NCBI GenBank assembly: GCA_018267215.1
Contig: JAFDYX010000024.1
Coordinates: 167,240-231,239 of the forward strand
DNA: 64,000 bases
From: Bacteroidota bacterium
GTDB taxonomy: Bacteria > Bacteroidota > Bacteroidia > Cytophagales > Cyclobacteriaceae
Direction: 5' to 3'
The position numbers and the translations under genes are program-made. A model generated the notes under the pieces. The model saw only the letters and a list, made by a program, of their open reading frames with translations. It made no database searches and was not told the DNA's origin. Shown in pieces: positions 45,969 to 54,684 of the stretch; within the stretch, counting starts at the first letter, position 1, and every line of letters starts with the position of its first letter.

Positions 45969-46855
45969 TTGTTGAACCTGCTGGCAACTACTAAATCTTT
46001 GCTCCCGGCTTTGTATTGATAAAATCCATTTCCTGATTTCACGCCCTTGTGCCCGGCCTGCACCATGTTTACCAACAACGGACAAGGCGCATATTTCGGG
46101 TTGCCGAAACCATCGTGAAGCACTCTTAATATAGAGAGGCAAACATCCAAGCCAATAAAGTCGGCCAACTGCAGCGGCCCCATCGGGTGGGCCATGCCCA
46201 GTTTCATCACTGTGTCTATTTCGTGTACGCCCGCTACGCCTTCATACAAAGAATAGATGGCTTCGTTGATCATCGGCATGAGAATACGGTTGGCCACAAA
46301 GCCGGGATAATCATTTACTTCAACAGGAATTTTTTCAAGCTTCTTCGAAAGCTCCATGGTCGCTTTAGTGGTTTCATCGCTGGTAGCGTAACCGCGAATG
46401 ACTTCCACCAACTTCATCACCGGCACGGGATTCATGAAGTGCATGCCAATCACTTGCTGTGGCCTTTTTGTAACCGAAGCAATTTTGGTAATCGAAATAG
46501 AAGAAGTATTTGTAGCAAGAATGGCTGAAGCTTTGGCAACTTCATCCATCTCTTTAAAAATTTTTAATTTTAAATCTACATTTTCAGTGGCTGCCTCCAC
46601 CACCAGGTCGGCCTGCCCGATTCCTTCTTTTAAGGAAGTAAACGTTTGGATGTTGGCAAGCGCCTGTTGTTTTGTTTCGGCCGCAATGGTTCCCTTCTCC
46701 ACCTGGCGGTTTAAGTTTTTTTCAATGGTAGCCAATGCTTTCTTGAGCGCCTCTTCCGAGATGTCAATCAACGAAACGCGGAAGCCATATTGTGCAAACA
46801 CGTGGGCGATGCCGTTGCCCATCGTACCCGAGCCGATTACTGCGATGTGGTTCAT
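45965..46855 (-). CDS. hbd: 3-hydroxybutyryl-CoA dehydrogenase
   Basis: The 296-residue enzyme has the NAD-binding Rossmann motif VIGSGTMGNGIAHVFA (residues 5-20), then LIDISEEAL. The 3-hydroxyacyl-CoA dehydrogenase C-terminal domain follows, with the catalytic His/Glu region IGMHFMNPVPVMKLVEVI and GFVANRILMPMINEA. It oxidises or reduces the 3-hydroxyacyl-CoA/3-ketoacyl-CoA pair. The stand-alone length excludes the fused FadB/FadJ enzymes. It is followed with 4-bp overlap by the small membrane protein gene. Confidence 0.93.
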   Translation of the reverse strand: MNHIAVIGSGTMGNGIAHVFAQYGFRVSLIDISEEALKKALATIEKNLNRQVEKGTIAAETKQQALANIQTFTSLKEGIGQADLVVEAATENVDLKLKIFKEMDEVAKASAILATNTSSISITKIASVTKRPQQVIGMHFMNPVPVMKLVEVIRGYATSDETTKATMELSKKLEKIPVEVNDYPGFVANRILMPMINEAIYSLYEGVAGVHEIDTVMKLGMAHPMGPLQLADFIGLDVCLSILRVLHDGFGNPKYAPCPLLVNMVQAGHKGVKSGNGFYQYKAGSKDLVVASRFNK

Positions 46856-46939
46856 TTTTTTGAATTTGATGGCAAATATAATTAGTTCGACAAGGTGGAG
46901 AAATTGGGCATCAAAACTTATTACAGATTAGGGTAACTT

Positions 46940-46976
46940 ATTTTATACTTTTGGTATTATACCTTTAGTATAAAAT
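46940..46976. promoter_or_regulatory. 37-bp nearly perfect dyad, candidate operator/promoter
   Basis: Outer arms ATTTTATACT (46940-46949) and AGTATAAAAT (46967-46976) enclose TTT on each side and an inner dyad GGTAT-T-ATACC (46953-46963). This gives two-tiered symmetry around one central base. It lies 12 bp before the gene at 46989 and 85 bp upstream of hbd. TACTTTTG at 46946-46953 fits the TAnnTTTG -7 box, but there is no clear TTTG box upstream. It looks like a site for a dimeric repressor, but no linked regulator gene is visible. Confidence 0.55.
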
Positions 46977-46988
46977 AATCTATAAAAG

Positions 46989-47471
46989 ATGCAAGAAAAA
47001 CAACGCATCAAAAACTTATCGACACGCTACCTGACATTTTACAAATTGTTTGTGTGGTTATTGTTGTTAGGATTCTTTGTTTATTCGGTGCATCGTGTAA
47101 TAGAAAGCCCAAGCACAACTATTTTGGTTTTCGCTGCATGGTTGTTCCCTGTTTACAAAGTTTATCAAATGAATAGAAAATTATTCCAAGTTGAATTTGA
47201 TGATGAGTTCCTTTACATTATCCAGAGAAAACAAGATATGCTTGTGCCGTTAGAGAATATCAAAGACATAGAACTGAAAACCATGATCGGTCACTGGGAA
47301 GTCACTTTTTATAATGCCGAACAGCTTGGTGACAAAATCTATTTCAAACCTTCGCTGCTGTATCCGTTCAATTCAAAAACAAAAGATAAATTAGTGGACG
47401 AACTTTGGGCAAACATTGAAAAAGCAAAACGAAAGAAACAGGACTTTCAAAGAAACGCGCTCAGGAGCTAA
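46989..47471 (+). CDS. Membrane protein with PH-like C-terminal part, unknown function
   Basis: The 160-residue protein has two TM helices (about 17-37 and 43-61). A soluble beta-rich region follows (FQVEFDDEFLYIIQRKQDML..., DIELKTMIGHWEVTFYNAEQ), resembling bacterial PH-like domains of the YcxB/YdbS kind without clear membership. A basic C-terminal helix ends the protein. The gene is headed by the 37-bp dyad. It converges with the lipoprotein gene, overlapping by 4 bp. No family is recognised. Confidence 0.6.
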   Translation: MQEKQRIKNLSTRYLTFYKLFVWLLLLGFFVYSVHRVIESPSTTILVFAAWLFPVYKVYQMNRKLFQVEFDDEFLYIIQRKQDMLVPLENIKDIELKTMIGHWEVTFYNAEQLGDKIYFKPSLLYPFNSKTKDKLVDELWANIEKAKRKKQDFQRNALRS

Positions 47472-47842
47472 TTTTCAATCTCCACATCCTTTGCCCGCTC
47501 CATAGCGTTAAACCGAATGGAAAGTTTTTTAGGATTGGTATTAGCAGGGTCGCAGGCAGCAGCTGGCGACAAAAAATAATAAAAAAATTTCTGATGGCGT
47601 TTCCATAATTCATTTTGATCTGGCCGCCCCAGTAAGCGCGTGATGTCGTTTTCGGAAAGCCCTTTGAGCTTGTCTTTTTGTTCGCTGAGAGGGGCTATCA
47701 TTTTTTCTCTATCGTGCCGGCATCCCTGGCGGTCAGCCTTCCATGCTTCCATATCCATCTTTTCCAGCTTCGGCAAAGGCTTGCCGCAGGCAGCCAAAGT
47801 CAACACTAAAAGAAATATAATTTTTACATTCTCTTTTCTCAT
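47468..47842 (-). CDS. Lipoprotein, possibly SmpA/BamE-like
   Basis: From ATG 47842 the product is 124 residues with a lipobox LAAC (signal KIIFLLVLTLAACG). An ATG at 47863 lies upstream but adds only seven odd residues. A segment KLKGLSENDITRLLGRPDQN resembles the GM...V...LGxP element of SmpA/OmlA lipoproteins, and Cys pairs occur at CRHDRE and ACDPAN. The resemblance is weak. It converges on the preceding gene with a 4-bp overlap. Confidence 0.55.
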   Translation of the reverse strand: MRKENVKIIFLLVLTLAACGKPLPKLEKMDMEAWKADRQGCRHDREKMIAPLSEQKDKLKGLSENDITRLLGRPDQNELWKRHQKFFYYFLSPAAACDPANTNPKKLSIRFNAMERAKDVEIEN

Positions 47843-47937
47843 AAAAATCAAATTACTTTGCACCCGATTTTCAACGGCTCAAAATTAAAACTCTTTTTAC
47901 GATAACTTTTCCTCAGTCTAACAATTAACTTCTCGAA

Positions 47938-48375
47938 ATGGCATTTAAAATTTTTAAAGTTATTTGGGTGCTCTCCCTCTTCGCGGTTTTAGCCGTTTTG
48001 TTTTATGTCTATGCTTCGCTTCCCGAAACTGTGGTGGTCAATGAATCGGCCGGCACGATCAGCGTGGGCAAACAACAATTGTTTTATATCGCCTTGTCTA
48101 TTCTGGCACTTGCCAATGCTTCCGTCTTTGCTGTTACCCGCATTTTCCCTGAAGAATCTTATCCTTTTAAAACCTGGTATTACGGATTGATATTGTTTGC
48201 CAATTTATTTTTTATTGTAGCCCTCAGCTTTATCAGCCTCTACAACAGCGCGGAGAAATTTGATTATCCGCGCATCGGCCCCATTATTTACGGAAGCTTC
48301 GTGTTGCTGCTGGCTTGGGTTATTGCCTGGCCTGTTTACAGAATTTATTCGATGATGAGCAAGAAGGCTATTTGA
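47938..48375 (+). CDS. Four-TM membrane protein, upstream of the topoisomerase IV genes
   Basis: The 145-residue protein has four hydrophobic helices (about 8-26, 48-68, 80-100 and 115-138) and no other domain. Polar residues between helices 1 and 2 form a short loop (ASLPETVVVNESAGTISVGK). No family is recognised. It is transcribed in the same direction as parE but is separated by 196 bp that contain a consensus promoter, so it is not part of that operon. Confidence 0.6.
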   Translation: MAFKIFKVIWVLSLFAVLAVLFYVYASLPETVVVNESAGTISVGKQQLFYIALSILALANASVFAVTRIFPEESYPFKTWYYGLILFANLFFIVALSFISLYNSAEKFDYPRIGPIIYGSFVLLLAWVIAWPVYRIYSMMSKKAI

Positions 48376-48479
48376 TTTTTTTTAAGACGATTTGCAATTC
48401 AAAGGATGAGCAAATATCAGGGGAATCACATAAATCATTATTAAATACAGCGAGCAAAACTCAATTTTAAACAAACAAG

Positions 48480-48510
48480 TTTGCTATTGGGCAATCGCGG
48501 TTTAACTTTG
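48480..48510 (+). promoter_or_regulatory. Bacteroidota-type promoter of parE
   Basis: TTTG (48480-48483) is followed by 19 bases and TAACTTTG (48503-48510), an exact fit to the TTTG-N19-TAnnTTTG promoter. Transcription would begin about 7 bases later, leaving a leader of about 50 nt before ATG 48572. It would drive parE and the genes behind it. Confidence 0.72.
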
Positions 48511-48571
48511 TTTTTGATACGGGAGAATACATACCTCCTGATTTTTTAAACTTGAACTAACAGAACCACTC

Positions 48572-50452
48572 ATGGCCAAAGACACGATTCAATATGATGA
48601 GTCGAGCATTAAGTCGCTCGACTGGCGCGAACACATCCGCCTGCGCCCCGGCATGTATATTGGCAAGTTGGGCGATGGCTCGGCCAAAGACGATGGCATT
48701 TATGTGCTGGTGAAGGAGGTGATTGACAACTGCATTGACGAGCACATGATGGGCTACGGAAAGACCATCGAAGTAAAAATCACCGACCAGAAAGTTACCG
48801 TGCGCGATTTTGGTCGCGGCATTCCGCTCGGCAAAGTGGTGGACGTAGTTTCGAAAATAAACACAGGAGCGAAATACGACTCAGGTGCTTTTCAAAAATC
48901 AGTAGGCTTGAATGGCGTGGGTACAAAAGCGGTGAACGCACTCTCCAATTATTTTAAAGTACAAGCCTTCCGCGATGGTGCCACCAAACTCGCTGAATTT
49001 AAAAAAGGAGTTTTGGTAAACGACCCGAAGCAAGGCAAGTCGGAAGAAAAAAACGGAACGCTCGTAGAGTTTGAACCGGACGACACGATGTTCAAACATT
49101 ATCATTTCATCCCGGAGTATCTGGATGACCTGATGTGGAACTATGCGTTTTTAAATGCCGGGCTTACGATCAATTACAACGGACGAAAATTTTATTCGAA
49201 AGACGGGTTACTTGATCTGCTCAAGCAAAAATCCGATGCCGAAGAAATCCGCTATCCGATCATCCACTTTCAAGGCGATGACATTGAAGTGGCACTTACG
49301 CATGGCAACCAATATGGTGAAGAATACCATTCTTTTGTGAACGGACAAAACACCACACAAGGAGGAACGCACTTGGCAGCTTTCCGCGAAGGCATTGTGC
49401 GCGGTGTGCGCGATTTTTATAAAAAAGATTTTGATGCGGCCGACATTCGGGCGAGTGTGATTGGTGCGATTGCCGTGCGTGTGCAAGAACCCGTGTTCGA
49501 ATCGCAGACAAAAACAAAGCTCGGCTCGCTCAACATGGCGCCCGATGGGACAAGCGTGAAAAACTATGTGGGCGATTTTGTGGCAAAAGAACTGGAAATC
49601 TACCTGCACAAAAATGCAACTGCGGCCGATGCCATGCTCAAGCGCATTTTGCAATCGGAGCGCGAGCGCAAAGAAATAGCCGGCATAAAAAAACTGGCCA
49701 ACGAGCGTGCAAAGAAAGCAAACCTGCACAACCGTAAACTTCGCGACTGCCGTTTTCATTTTGATAACGAGAAAGATGAGCATGGTTCTGAATCAATGAT
49801 ATTTATTACCGAAGGAGATTCGGCCAGCGGATCAATTACCAAATCGCGCGATGTAGAAACACAAGCCGTATTCAGCTTGCGCGGCAAGCCGCTTAACTGT
49901 TTTGGTCTTACCAAAAAAGTAGTTTACGAAAACGAAGAATTTAATTTGTTGCAACACGCACTGAACATTGAAGACGGATTGGATGGCCTGCGATACAACA
50001 AAGTGATCGTAGCTACCGATGCCGATGTGGACGGTATGCATATCCGTTTGTTGTTGATGACATTCTTTTTGCAATTCTTCCCAGACTTGGTGAAGGCAGG
50101 CCACGTTTATATTTTGGATACTCCACTCTTCCGCGTTCGCAATAAGAAAGAAACGATTTATTGTTACAGCGAAGAAGAGAAGCAAGCCGCGATCGACAAA
50201 CTGGGAAGCAAACCGGAGATCACGCGCTTCAAAGGCTTGGGAGAAATTTCGCCTGACGAATTCGGAACGTTCATCGGAGAGAATATTCGCCTGCAGCCGG
50301 TGCTGATTGATAAAGAAAAGCATTTGATCAAAACACTTGAGTTCTACATGGGCAAGAACACGCCCACGCGCCAGGATTTTATTATTGACAATCTGCGGGT
50401 AGAGATGGATAAGGTGGAGGCGAAGGAGGAAGTGACCGAAGTTGAAGAATAA
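48572..50452 (+). CDS. parE: DNA topoisomerase IV subunit B
   Basis: The 626-residue protein has the GHKL ATPase domain ([61 protein letters not shown]). The TOPRIM domain follows ([44 protein letters not shown]). Length and the absence of the GyrB-specific insert favour ParE over GyrB, and the parC gene just downstream supports this. Topoisomerase IV decatenates daughter chromosomes. An ORF6N gene lies between this gene and parC. Confidence 0.94.
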   Translation: MAKDTIQYDESSIKSLDWREHIRLRPGMYIGKLGDGSAKDDGIYVLVKEVIDNCIDEHMMGYGKTIEVKITDQKVTVRDFGRGIPLGKVVDVVSKINTGAKYDSGAFQKSVGLNGVGTKAVNALSNYFKVQAFRDGATKLAEFKKGVLVNDPKQGKSEEKNGTLVEFEPDDTMFKHYHFIPEYLDDLMWNYAFLNAGLTINYNGRKFYSKDGLLDLLKQKSDAEEIRYPIIHFQGDDIEVALTHGNQYGEEYHSFVNGQNTTQGGTHLAAFREGIVRGVRDFYKKDFDAADIRASVIGAIAVRVQEPVFESQTKTKLGSLNMAPDGTSVKNYVGDFVAKELEIYLHKNATAADAMLKRILQSERERKEIAGIKKLANERAKKANLHNRKLRDCRFHFDNEKDEHGSESMIFITEGDSASGSITKSRDVETQAVFSLRGKPLNCFGLTKKVVYENEEFNLLQHALNIEDGLDGLRYNKVIVATDADVDGMHIRLLLMTFFLQFFPDLVKAGHVYILDTPLFRVRNKKETIYCYSEEEKQAAIDKLGSKPEITRFKGLGEISPDEFGTFIGENIRLQPVLIDKEKHLIKTLEFYMGKNTPTRQDFIIDNLRVEMDKVEAKEEVTEVEE

Positions 50453-50455
50453 GCT

Positions 50456-50983
50456 ATGAAGAATACCTCGGTAATTCCAAATGAGAAAATTATAAGAAGA
50501 ATTTTCCTTCTTCGGGAAGAGAAAGTAATGCTAGATATTCACTTAGCCGAACTTTATCAAGTGGAGACCAGAGCCTTGAAGCAAGCTGTAAGAAGAAACT
50601 TAAAGCGCTTCCCTCCCGATTTCATGTTTGAACTCAATCAAAAAGAAGTAGCAGAAGTGGTATCACAAAATGTGATACCTTCCAAACAACATCTGGGTGG
50701 GGCAACCCCGTTTGCATTTACTGAAGCAGGAGTAGCCATGTTGGCGAGTATTTTGAAAAGCCAACGTGCTGTTGAGGTTAATATCGCAATTGTAAGAACT
50801 TTTATTTTTCTAAGAAAACTTGCTGGCAATTACAAAGAGGTGATGAAGATGTTGGAGGAGATGGAGCAAAAATATGAAGGACGCTTCAAGGAAATCTATA
50901 AAGCGCTGAACTATCTCATTGACCCTCCCAAAGAAGATAGACGCGAAATAGGATTTAAGGTTAAGCCAAAAGAAAAAGAATAA
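50456..50983 (+). CDS. ORF6N-domain protein inserted between parE and parC
   Basis: The 175-residue protein has an ORF6N (KilA-N-related) DNA-binding domain: LREEKVMLDIHLAELYQVET, RNLKRFPPDFMFEL, and FAFTEAGVAMLASILKSQRA. A Lys- and Glu-rich helical C-terminus follows. ORF6N proteins are usually found in phages and mobile elements and some act as antirepressors. Here the gene starts 4 bases after the parE stop and ends 9 bases before the parC ATG. It is AT-rich compared with parE and would be co-transcribed with topoisomerase IV. The role is unknown. Confidence 0.85.
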   Translation: MKNTSVIPNEKIIRRIFLLREEKVMLDIHLAELYQVETRALKQAVRRNLKRFPPDFMFELNQKEVAEVVSQNVIPSKQHLGGATPFAFTEAGVAMLASILKSQRAVEVNIAIVRTFIFLRKLAGNYKEVMKMLEEMEQKYEGRFKEIYKALNYLIDPPKEDRREIGFKVKPKEKE

Positions 50984-50991
50984 TTAGCTCT

Positions 50992-53877
50992 ATGAGCAAA
51001 AAAAATAAATCAGAAGAAAAAGACGAGAACAAATCCACTCACTCCATCGCCATTGATGGCATGTACGAGAGTTGGTTTCTCGATTATGCATCGTATGTAA
51101 TTCTGGAGCGTGCGGTGCCGCGCATTGAAGATGGACTCAAACCTGTGCAGCGCAGGATAGCCCACTCGCTGAAGGAGATGGATGACGGCCGTTTCAACAA
51201 AGTGGCGAACGTGATTGGTAACACGATGCAATATCACCCGCACGGTGATGCCGCAATAGGCGAGGCGATCGTAAACATTGGCCAGAAAGATTTGCTGCTC
51301 GACACGCAAGGAAACTGGGGAGATGTGCGCACAGGCGATAGCGCGGCAGCTCCGCGTTACATCGAAGCACGTCTTTCAAAATTTGCACTCGATGTAGTTT
51401 ACAACCCACAAACTACCGAGTGGCAATTGTCGTATGATGGAAGGAAGAAAGAACCGGTCACTCTTCCGGTGAAGTTCCCTTTGCTGCTGGCGCAAGGGGT
51501 GGAAGGCATCGCGGTGGGTTTGTCAACAAAAATTCTTCCACACAACTTTTGTGAATTGATCAAAGCATCGATTGATGTATTGAAAGGAAAGAACCCAAAA
51601 ATCTATCCTGACTTCCCGACCGGTGGCATTGCCGATTTTTCGGAATACGATCAAGGCTATCGCGGAGGAAAAATTAAAGTGCGCGCGAAGATTGAGATTC
51701 TGGATAAGAAGACTTTGGTGATCCGCGAAATTCCATTCGCCACGACAACGGCTTCATTGATGGAATCCATTGTGAAGGCGAGCGAGAAGGGGAAGATCAA
51801 AGTAAAGCAAGTGATTGACAACACCGCAAAGGATGTAGAGATACAAGTGAGCTTGCAAGCCGGCATTTCTGCTGAGATCGCTCTGGATGCGCTGTATGCG
51901 TTTACCGATTGTGAAGTTTCCATTTCCCCGAACGCCTGTGTAATCGTGGACGACAAGCCCGTGTTTATGAAGGTGAACGAGATTCTGAAAGTAAACACCG
52001 AGCAGACGGTGAAGCTTCTCAAACGCGAGTTGGAGATCAAGAAGGCTGAGTTAATGGAGAAAATTCTGTTCTCATCGCTCGAAAAGATTTTCATTGAAAA
52101 AAGAATTTATCGAAACATTGAAGAGATAGAAACCTTTGAAGAAGTAATTGAAACGGTTGACAAAGGACTGAAGCCGTATAAAAAACAATTCTACCGAGAA
52201 ATAACACGCGATGATATTCTTCGTCTGTTGGAAATCCGAATCAAGCGAATTTCAAAATACGACTCCTTCAAAGCAGATGAAATGCTGCGCGATCTTGAAA
52301 AAGAATTGAAAGAGACATTGCATCATCTGAAACACCTCACCGAGTTTGCGATCAGCTACTATCAAAACTTGCTTGATAAATATGGCAAAGGTCGCGAGCG
52401 CAAGACAGAGATCAAGAGTTTTCAATCTGTTGTGGCAACGGAGGTGATTTCAAACAACCAGAAACTGTATGTCAATCGTGAAGATGGTTTTGTTGGTTTT
52501 GGTTTGAAGAAAGACGACAAAACAGAATTCATCACCGAATGTTCTGACCTGGACGACATCATTGCGATTCGCAAAGACGGGAAGGCACTGGTAAGCCGCA
52601 TCAAAGAAAAAGTGTTCATGGGCAAAGACATTTTGCACGTGGGCGTGTGGAAGAAAGGCGATGAACGCATGGTGTATAACCTGATCTACAGCGATGGCAA
52701 AAGCGGACGGACTTTCGCCAAACGTTTTGCCATGCCGGCCATTATCCGCGATAAGGAATATAATCTTGATCAGGGAAATCCGAACAGTAAAGTGCATTAC
52801 CTCAGTGCCAATCCAAATGGCGAGGCAGAAATAGTGGAAGTGAAGTTGAGCCAAAGCAGCACAGCGCGCAAGAAGATTTTCGATTATGATTTTTCTGAAT
52901 TGGAAATCAAGGGCAGAGGTGCACGCGGCAATACAATCACACACTATCCGGTTCGCAAAGTCGATTTCAAAGAATCGAAAGGCTCAACACTCAGCGGATT
53001 AGAATTGTGGTTTGATGAAGCAAGCGGCCGACTGAATAAAGACAAGCGCGGCAAACATGTAGGTAAGTTTAATGGAGACGATCAGATCATCGCGATTACA
53101 AAATCCGGTAATTACAAAATCACCAATTTTGATTTGAACAACCGCTATGAGCCGGAAAGCAAAACGATTTTGATCGAAAAATTCAATCCTAAAAAAGTGA
53201 TCTCTGCTGTTTATTTTGATGGCGAGAGCAAGCACTATTTTGTTAAACGATTCACGATTGAAACTACAACTCCAGACAAAGATTTTAATTTCATCAGCGA
53301 AGGCATCGGCTCGCGATTAGAGTTTGCCACTACTTCTGAAAATCCGGAAATTGAAATGGAAGTGGTGAAGGGAAAAGGCAAGGACAAAGAAACAGAAGCA
53401 GTTAACCTTGAAGATATTATTGATGTAAAGGGTTGGAAGGCGATGGGCAACAGGCTTTCGCAGCATAAAGTCACGAAAGTAAAACCGGTGGAAGAACCCG
53501 AAGACACCGGCCTCGAAGAAGGAGATGAAGAAAATATTCAGATGACGGAAGCCAATAGCTCTCCATCATCCAAAAAAAAAATCTACCAACCTGAAATCGA
53601 AGAAGGGGAGCAAGCAAGCCTCTTCGGTGAAGAGCCCAAAGAGCCCTTCTCCGCTGAAGCTACGGGGGACAAGCAAGTCCTCGTCAACGGCCAGCCGGCC
53701 AAAGCTAAACCGGCCAAGCCCCAGCAAGCAGAACAAGCCAACCTCTTCGGTGAAAAAAGCAAAAGCAGCCCCGAAGAAAAAAAAGAAGAAGAAGTGAAGA
53801 GTGGAAAGTTAAAAGTTAAAAATAAAAAGGAGGAGAAGGGGTTTAGTCCGGGAGAAACAATTGAATTTGATTTATAA
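50992..53877 (+). CDS. parC: DNA topoisomerase IV subunit A with extended acidic tail
   Basis: The 961-residue protein has the breakage-reunion domain: MYESWFLDYASYVILERAVP near the start, GNTMQYHPHGDAAIGEAIV, then APRYIEARL with catalytic Tyr123. A beta-propeller-like C-terminal domain follows. After about residue 840 comes a Glu/Lys-rich tail not needed for the fold. Within it the motif EQASLFGE (873-880) and the near copy EQANLFGE (914-921) contain QxxLF, which resembles the sliding-clamp binding consensus. The protein is long for ParC mainly because of this tail. Confidence 0.93.
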   Translation: MSKKNKSEEKDENKSTHSIAIDGMYESWFLDYASYVILERAVPRIEDGLKPVQRRIAHSLKEMDDGRFNKVANVIGNTMQYHPHGDAAIGEAIVNIGQKDLLLDTQGNWGDVRTGDSAAAPRYIEARLSKFALDVVYNPQTTEWQLSYDGRKKEPVTLPVKFPLLLAQGVEGIAVGLSTKILPHNFCELIKASIDVLKGKNPKIYPDFPTGGIADFSEYDQGYRGGKIKVRAKIEILDKKTLVIREIPFATTTASLMESIVKASEKGKIKVKQVIDNTAKDVEIQVSLQAGISAEIALDALYAFTDCEVSISPNACVIVDDKPVFMKVNEILKVNTEQTVKLLKRELEIKKAELMEKILFSSLEKIFIEKRIYRNIEEIETFEEVIETVDKGLKPYKKQFYREITRDDILRLLEIRIKRISKYDSFKADEMLRDLEKELKETLHHLKHLTEFAISYYQNLLDKYGKGRERKTEIKSFQSVVATEVISNNQKLYVNREDGFVGFGLKKDDKTEFITECSDLDDIIAIRKDGKALVSRIKEKVFMGKDILHVGVWKKGDERMVYNLIYSDGKSGRTFAKRFAMPAIIRDKEYNLDQGNPNSKVHYLSANPNGEAEIVEVKLSQSSTARKKIFDYDFSELEIKGRGARGNTITHYPVRKVDFKESKGSTLSGLELWFDEASGRLNKDKRGKHVGKFNGDDQIIAITKSGNYKITNFDLNNRYEPESKTILIEKFNPKKVISAVYFDGESKHYFVKRFTIETTTPDKDFNFISEGIGSRLEFATTSENPEIEMEVVKGKGKDKETEAVNLEDIIDVKGWKAMGNRLSQHKVTKVKPVEEPEDTGLEEGDEENIQMTEANSSPSSKKKIYQPEIEEGEQASLFGEEPKEPFSAEATGDKQVLVNGQPAKAKPAKPQQAEQANLFGEKSKSSPEEKKEEEVKSGKLKVKNKKEEKGFSPGETIEFDL

Positions 53878-53878
53878 C

Positions 53879-54538
53879 ATGAAAACAATTTGCACTATCG
53901 TTCTTACTGTTGGCACACTGGCATCTTTGTGGGCGCAAGAAATTACCGTCAAAGGAAAAATCAAACAAGCCGTAACAGGCAAGGGCGTGGTGGCCAAGAT
54001 CATGTATAAAAGCTACCCCACCGGAGGGATATCGGGTACGTTTACCGACAGCACCTTTTCATTTTCCATATTCGGCTCTTCCAAGTATGTGATCAACGTG
54101 GAAGCCGAAGGCCATACTACGAATGCGGTTCTGATAGATCCGAAAGAACAAATGAACCATGAAATTATCCGCGATATTGAGTTGACATCCACCGGGCTGG
54201 CCATTCGCCTCAACCATCTTATTTTTGATGCAGGCCGGGCGGGCATCAAACCGGCATCGTTTAAAGAATTGGATGAGTTAGTGGCGCTGATGAAAATTAA
54301 TTCTAAAATGGAAATCCAGTTAGAAGGCCACACCGATAATCTGGGTAATGCCAACGCCAACATGAAGCTATCGCAAGACAGGGTGGAGGCTGTAAAAAAA
54401 TACCTGACGGGCAAGGGAATCAAGAAAGAACGAATTAAGACATTGGCTTTTGGCGGAACGAAACCTGTATCAACCGAAAACACAGAAGCAGCCCGGGCAC
54501 TCAATAGGAGAGTGGAAATGCGCGTACTAAAACAATAA
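53879..54538 (+). CDS. OmpA-family outer membrane/peptidoglycan-binding protein
   Basis: From ATG 53879 the product is 219 residues with a signal peptide (MKTICTIVLTVGTLASLWAQ). The N-terminal half is beta-rich. The C-terminal OmpA-like domain has IRLNHLIFDAGRAGIKPAS, EIQLEGHTDNLGNANANMKL, LSQDRVEAVKKYLTGKGI and RALNRRVEMRVL. It is presumably periplasmic, binding meso-DAP of peptidoglycan. The ATG begins just after the parC stop, so it may ride on that transcript. A bidirectional terminator follows. Confidence 0.85.
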   Translation: MKTICTIVLTVGTLASLWAQEITVKGKIKQAVTGKGVVAKIMYKSYPTGGISGTFTDSTFSFSIFGSSKYVINVEAEGHTTNAVLIDPKEQMNHEIIRDIELTSTGLAIRLNHLIFDAGRAGIKPASFKELDELVALMKINSKMEIQLEGHTDNLGNANANMKLSQDRVEAVKKYLTGKGIKKERIKTLAFGGTKPVSTENTEAARALNRRVEMRVLKQ

Positions 54539-54564
54539 AGTCCGGCAGTTGCGGACTTTTATTG
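54537..54564. terminator. Bidirectional terminator between the ompA-like gene and tRNA-Ala
   Basis: AAAGTCCG (54537-54544) pairs with CGGACTTT (54552-54559) around a GCAGTTG loop. Plus-strand transcripts meet a TTTT run after the stem. Minus-strand transcripts from the tRNA meet TTTATTGTTTT. The hairpin starts at the last base of the ompA-like stop codon region. Confidence 0.75.
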
Positions 54565-54638
54565 TGGAGAATATCGGATTCGAACCGATGACCTCTTCCA
54601 TGCCATGGAAGCGCTCTAGCCAGCTGAGCTAATCCCCC
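54565..54638 (-). tRNA. tRNA-Ala (anticodon GGC)
   Basis: The 74-nt minus-strand gene folds as a complete cloverleaf: acceptor GGGGGAT/ATTCTCC, D-arm GCTC...GAGC, anticodon stem CTTCC/GGAAG with loop ATGGCAT, and T-arm ATCGG/CCGAT with TTCGAAT loop. The anticodon GGC and the G3-U70 wobble pair, the main identity signal of alanyl-tRNA synthetase, both indicate alanine. The discriminator is A and no CCA is encoded; it is added after transcription. Confidence 0.95.
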
Positions 54639-54684
54639 GATTGAGGCTGCAAATATATTTTATTTTTTAATGAAGGCAAGTATC

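Noticed and set aside
45969-46142. Upstream extension of the small membrane protein gene
   Set aside because: This 58-codon part overlaps the hbd reading frame and lacks membrane character; ATG 45968 coupled to the hbd stop is a better start.
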